A DNA stretch of 64,000 nucleotides, taken from contig NZ_CALFIG010000254.1 in NCBI RefSeq assembly GCF_937876455.1, forward strand, positions 1 through 64,000, given 5' to 3'. Of this stretch, positions 62,501 to 64,000 are shown one piece after another (within the stretch, counting starts at the first letter, position 1; each line of letters starts with the position of its first letter). The notes beneath the pieces are model-generated. The model was not told the DNA's origin and did no database searches. It worked only from the letters and a program-made list of their open reading frames with translations. This stretch comes from an uncultured Flavobacterium sp. (GTDB taxonomy: Bacteria > Bacteroidota > Bacteroidia > Flavobacteriales > Flavobacteriaceae). A program made the translations under genes and the position numbers.

Positions 62501-63678
62501 CAGATGTTAGGTATGAAGCAGCTAAATATGGCTATTTGACAAATTATCCTGAGTTTAATCAAAATTATACCCAAGTTAAAACCAAAAAATTAGATTACAC
62601 GGCACAACTGGAACCGCTTACCGATTTAAAAATTGATATTAATGCAGAGCGTAATTATTCTACTAATTATTCTGAACAATTTGATGTGGTAAATGGAGTA
62701 TATAATTCCCGCTCGCCATATAGCACGGGTAATTTTAATATTTCCACTATATTAATTAAAACTGCTTTTAGTTCAAGTGATGCAAATCAATCACAAGTTT
62801 TTGATCAATTCAGAGAAAATAGATTTGCTATTGCAACAAGATTAGCGGAACAGCACTATGGCTCTACTTCATATCCTGTGGATACAGAAGGATATCCTGT
62901 AGGTTTTGGTAAAAACAGTCAAAGAGTATTGTTGCCAGCTTTTGTTGCCGCATATTCTGGTATGAATACATCTAAAGTTAGTACAGGCTTATTTTATAAT
63001 TTTCCCTTACCAAACTGGACTTTAAAATATACTGGATTGATGAAGTTGGAATGGTTTAAAGATAAATTCAAGCGATTTTCTATTCAACATGGATACCGCT
63101 CGAGTTATAGCGTAAATGCATTTAGAACAAATTTAAATCCAAACCCTATTGATAGTAACGGAAACTTTTATCCTGAAATACTTACTTCAAATGTAAATTT
63201 GACCGAACAATTCAATCCTTTAATGCGAATTGATTTTGAATTAAAAAGTTCCTTAAAAATTTTAGCAGAAGTTAAAAAAGATAGAACCTTAAATATGAGT
63301 TTTGATAATAATTTGCTTACCGAAGTGCAAGGTAACGATTATACAGTAGGTATAGGTTATCGTATAAAAGACGTGAGCATCAATTCAAAACTAGCAGATA
63401 ATGCTTCGGGTCTAATAAAGAGCGATATTAATATTAAAGCAGATTTTACATTAAGAAAAAATATGACTATTGTACGTTATTTAGACTATAACAATAATCA
63501 ATTAGGCGGAGGTCAAAATATTTGGACATTTAAATTGACTGCAGATTATTCGTTCAGCAGAAATTTAACTGCAATTTTCTTTTATGACCATCAGTTTTCT
63601 AAAGCAGTTATTTCCACAGCCTTTCCAATTACAAATGTACGTTCTGGATTAACCATTAGATATAATTTCGGAAATTAA
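56521..63678 (+). CDS. sprA: Gliding-motility / type IX secretion translocon protein SprA
   Basis: This 2385-residue outer-membrane protein forms the very large barrel through which type IX secretion substrates leave the cell in gliding flavobacteria. It starts at a TTG two bases after ruvA and has a signal peptide (KLVSLIALLFSGFVVSAQ). The family's early motif ILEGYTYDPVSDRYIYTQ follows. Repeated barrel strands with alternating residues run through the whole length, with the proline- and lysine-rich KKTPPKPGEKLAPAPAK loop near residue 1915. The protein ends in an aromatic beta-strand (SGLTIRYNFGN). Its size and the ruvA-sprA-gcvH order agree with other Flavobacteriaceae. The gene implies a type IX secretion system and possibly gliding. 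Confidence 0.95.
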   Translation: MKERISYRLKLVSLIALLFSGFVVSAQNIPTTPKDTIKTGSSVGQLSLPNPKSILEGYTYDPVSDRYIYTQSVDGFSINYPLILTPAEYEKLALKESVRKYFQQKTSALDGKKEGTAEAKRNLLPKYYVNSKFFEAIFGGNSIDIKPTGTVEVDLGVRYTKQDNPSFSPRNRRNIAFDFNQRISMGLQGKVGTRMNVNINYDTQSTFAFQNLLKLDYAPTEDDILQKIEVGNVSFPLSNSLIRGAQSLFGVKAQFKFGKTTVTGVFSEQKSQTKSITSQGGGTIQEFDFFALDYDADKHYFLSQYFRNNYDKALRNYPIIDSRVQITRLEVWITNRQNRVSQTDNNLRNIIALQDLGEAQLIGMPDSEVIGVDLGAFPTFVNVPPNSYADNKNNKFDPGQIGSNFLNANIREIATASTGFTISGMNEGQDYSKLENARKLATTEYTFHPQLGYLSLNQRLQNDEVLAVAYQYTVGGEVYQVGEFANDGVESTQVDPAGVPTTQALILKMLKGNLVAVNEPVWDLMMKNIYQIPGGNQLQQQDFKFNILYQDPSPLNYISQSGIDPLPADVENTPLLRVLNVDRLNYTNDPQPHGDGFFDFYQGITVDAQHGRIIFTTVEPFGKHLFNKLDLTTLAEDYDNPLTYNSNQEKYVFRTLYKSTQAAALQESAKNKFKFKGSFKSTGGDGIPLGAFNVPQGSVVVTAGGRTLVEGVDYTVNYQAGRVNILDPALLASNTPIQVSLENNSVFGQQTKRFYGINVEHKFNDKFLLAGTFLKMSERPFTQKADYNQESVNNTIIGFNTNFFTELPFLTRLANKLPNVETEVPSNLSFRGEFAYLFPNAPKAASFNGEPTTYIDDFEGSQSNIDLKSPLSWTLASVPVGFGGEFPEGMLDYGYKRAKLSWYAIDPVFYTQAPAGIDNNDLSSNKTRRIFSQELFPNVNIAQGQTNVISTLDLTYYPRERGPYNYNPTVAPNGQFSPTAAPTNWGGIMRAINTTNFEQANVEYVQFWMLDPYVGNPGDTETPTNTGTLTLNLGEISEDVLKDGRKLYENGLPESGGIQPTIASNWGKVPASQSLIYAFDTNEANRQVQDVGLNGLNDGEERIKYPDFAGNPDPSADNYEYYLNTTGDVLQRYKNYNGVENNSPTNVTDTNRGNTTLPDVEDINRDNTMNTINAYYKFNVPIAPNPQIGQNYVADIRETTQTMANGQTTTARWIQYKIPILEATAANIEGPITDFRTIRFMRMFLTGFNEDITLRFGTLDLVRGEWRRYTNTMDVTDPTIVDDNTGFDVVAVNIQENGNRAPINYVTPPGVVREQLYNNNTVINQNEQSLSLRVYKKDPNSPDLGGLEKGDARSVFKNVSVDMRQYKKLRMFLHAEALQPPTETQPLQDDQMVAFIRLGNDFTDNFYQIEMPLKLSPFGDNSPNAVWPAENEIEVPLSLLTQLKSLKLAGDPSIVPDVNGIGFLNESVLGSANDRMNIGIKGNPNFGLVRTLMVGVKNPNSNDPIRGEVWFNELRMSDMDNKGGYAAVANLDSNIADLATVSATGKMSTIGFGSIEQGPNERSRENLKQYDLVTNLNIGKLLPKKWKITLPFNYAVGEQFITPKYDPLYQDIELNQILAAAPTEARRSEITNRAIDYTKRSSINFIGVKKEKGEGKKQHFYDIENLTFSYSFNEMKHHDFQIESLVDQQQKTAVDYAYAFKPLAFEPFKKSKFFKKSGYYKMLADLNFNLLPSTLSFSSNIIRQFNRQQFRLVDVQGIGLDPLYRRNYFFNYQYGFNFPITKALKVNYTAANSNIVRNYFDATNTPIDNLDIWHDYWNIGTPNTHNQQITVNYDLPINKIPALSFVKSSYIYTGDFSWQRSSDAFATFQTVDGTVYQLGNTIQNAGSHKLNATLNMDAFYKYIGLTAKKQQKATPPKKTPPKPGEKLAPAPAKLAPSDDRNVFSKFVIGLVTSVKNIQANYTENGGTMLPGYLPGLGFFGTSKPTLGFVFGDQADVRYEAAKYGYLTNYPEFNQNYTQVKTKKLDYTAQLEPLTDLKIDINAERNYSTNYSEQFDVVNGVYNSRSPYSTGNFNISTILIKTAFSSSDANQSQVFDQFRENRFAIATRLAEQHYGSTSYPVDTEGYPVGFGKNSQRVLLPAFVAAYSGMNTSKVSTGLFYNFPLPNWTLKYTGLMKLEWFKDKFKRFSIQHGYRSSYSVNAFRTNLNPNPIDSNGNFYPEILTSNVNLTEQFNPLMRIDFELKSSLKILAEVKKDRTLNMSFDNNLLTEVQGNDYTVGIGYRIKDVSINSKLADNASGLIKSDINIKADFTLRKNMTIVRYLDYNNNQLGGGQNIWTFKLTADYSFSRNLTAIFFYDHQFSKAVISTAFPITNVRSGLTIRYNFGN

Positions 63679-63701
63679 AAAAGTAAGAAAAAAGCTATAT
63701 A

Positions 63702-63733
63702 TTTGTATATCACAAACATTATTGATAAATTTG
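63702..63733 (+). promoter_or_regulatory. Promoter of gcvH
   Basis: TTTG at 63702-63705 and TAaaTTTG at 63726-63733 are separated by 20 nt. The predicted transcription start is about 40 nt before the ATG at 63781. The TTTG is also part of a second TAtaTTTG box at 63698-63705, so a second start is possible. Confidence 0.65.
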
Positions 63734-63780
63734 CATAGTATTTACTATTAATGATTTCAATAAATAATATTTTCAACACT

Positions 63781-64000
63781 ATGAACATACCTGCAAATTT
63801 AAAGTACACAAAAGATCATGAATGGGTTTCTTTGGAAGGAAATGTTGCAACAGTAGGAATTACTGATTTTGCACAGAGAGAATTAGGTGATATTGTATAT
63901 GTAGAAGTAGAAACGTTAGATCAAACATTAGAAAAAGACGAAGTTTTTGGTACTGTAGAAGCAGTTAAAACCGTATCTGATTTGTTTTTACCATTATCTG
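63781..64000 (+). CDS. gcvH: Glycine cleavage system H protein (partial)
   Basis: The first 73 codons are present and the window ends inside the gene. The product begins [20 protein letters not shown] and has [19 protein letters not shown] and [15 protein letters not shown]; the lysine of VEAVK is the lipoylation site. The H protein carries the aminomethyl group between the P, T and L proteins of glycine cleavage. The gene has its own promoter and follows sprA by 102 bp. Confidence 0.96.
   Translation, partial: MNIPANLKYTKDHEWVSLEGNVATVGITDFAQRELGDIVYVEVETLDQTLEKDEVFGTVEAVKTVSDLFLPLS

Overview
The window looks like chromosomal DNA of a low-GC member of the Bacteroidota, most likely family Flavobacteriaceae (Flavobacterium or a close relative). 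The reasons are visible in the sequence. Genes lack regular Shine-Dalgarno sites, and many starts are preceded by the Bacteroidota promoter boxes TTTG / TAnnTTTG. The gene content also fits: SprA (gliding and type IX secretion), a DUF2723 membrane glycosyltransferase, alternative complex III joined to an aa3-type oxidase, TonB-dependent receptors and a MaeB malic enzyme.

Layout. 1-10.8 kb: a truncated serine hydrolase, a PnuC-type transporter and DNA polymerase I on the minus strand; a metallophosphoesterase and a cysteine-less thioredoxin on the plus strand; the DUF2723 protein (minus); tRNA-Gln (plus); a tandem universal stress protein (minus). 10.9-15.6 kb: the rimP-nusA-infB operon behind a leader hairpin. 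15.7-25.6 kb: a ten-gene plus-strand catabolic operon. 25.6-28.2 kb: a haem/iron-type TonB receptor and a SPOR-domain protein (minus). 28.3-39.96 kb: actABCDEF-coxBA, the quinol-to-oxygen respiratory branch. 40.2-42.7 kb: mgtE, rsmA and a DUF4286 gene (minus). 42.8-43.7 kb: a small accessory island with two orphan genes and several palindromic repeats. 43.8-45.9 kb: ruvB and queG. 45.9-53.6 kb: a sugar locus, probably for sucrose (LacI regulator, twin operators, TonB receptor, periplasmic glutaredoxin-like protein, sugar symporter, glycosidase, fructokinase-type kinase). 53.6-64 kb: maeB, ruvA, sprA and the start of gcvH.

How the genes work together. The catabolic operon holds an aryl-CoA ligase, an aryl-CoA monooxygenase fused to an old-yellow-enzyme domain, a hotdog thioesterase, a gentisate-dioxygenase-type cupin, a FAH-family hydrolase, a maleate cis-trans isomerase and a nitrilase-family enzyme. 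It fits conversion of salicylate or anthranilate, through CoA esters, to a 5-hydroxylated acid, then ring cleavage to pyruvate plus maleate and finally fumarate. No maleylpyruvate isomerase is present, while a maleate isomerase is. If anthranilate is the substrate, the nitrilase could serve as a maleamate amidase; this is my most interesting hypothesis. The operon is also full of small dispersed repeats, including two palindromic units inserted in frame in the linker of the fusion protein.

Other points worth attention are a nested 81-nt hairpin element after coxA, near-duplicate promoters around the 43-kb island, a queG gene without a usual start codon next to a 7-bp tandem repeat, a six-haem ActA and a histidine-rich ActF. 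All functions are inferred from motifs read by eye; no database search was run.
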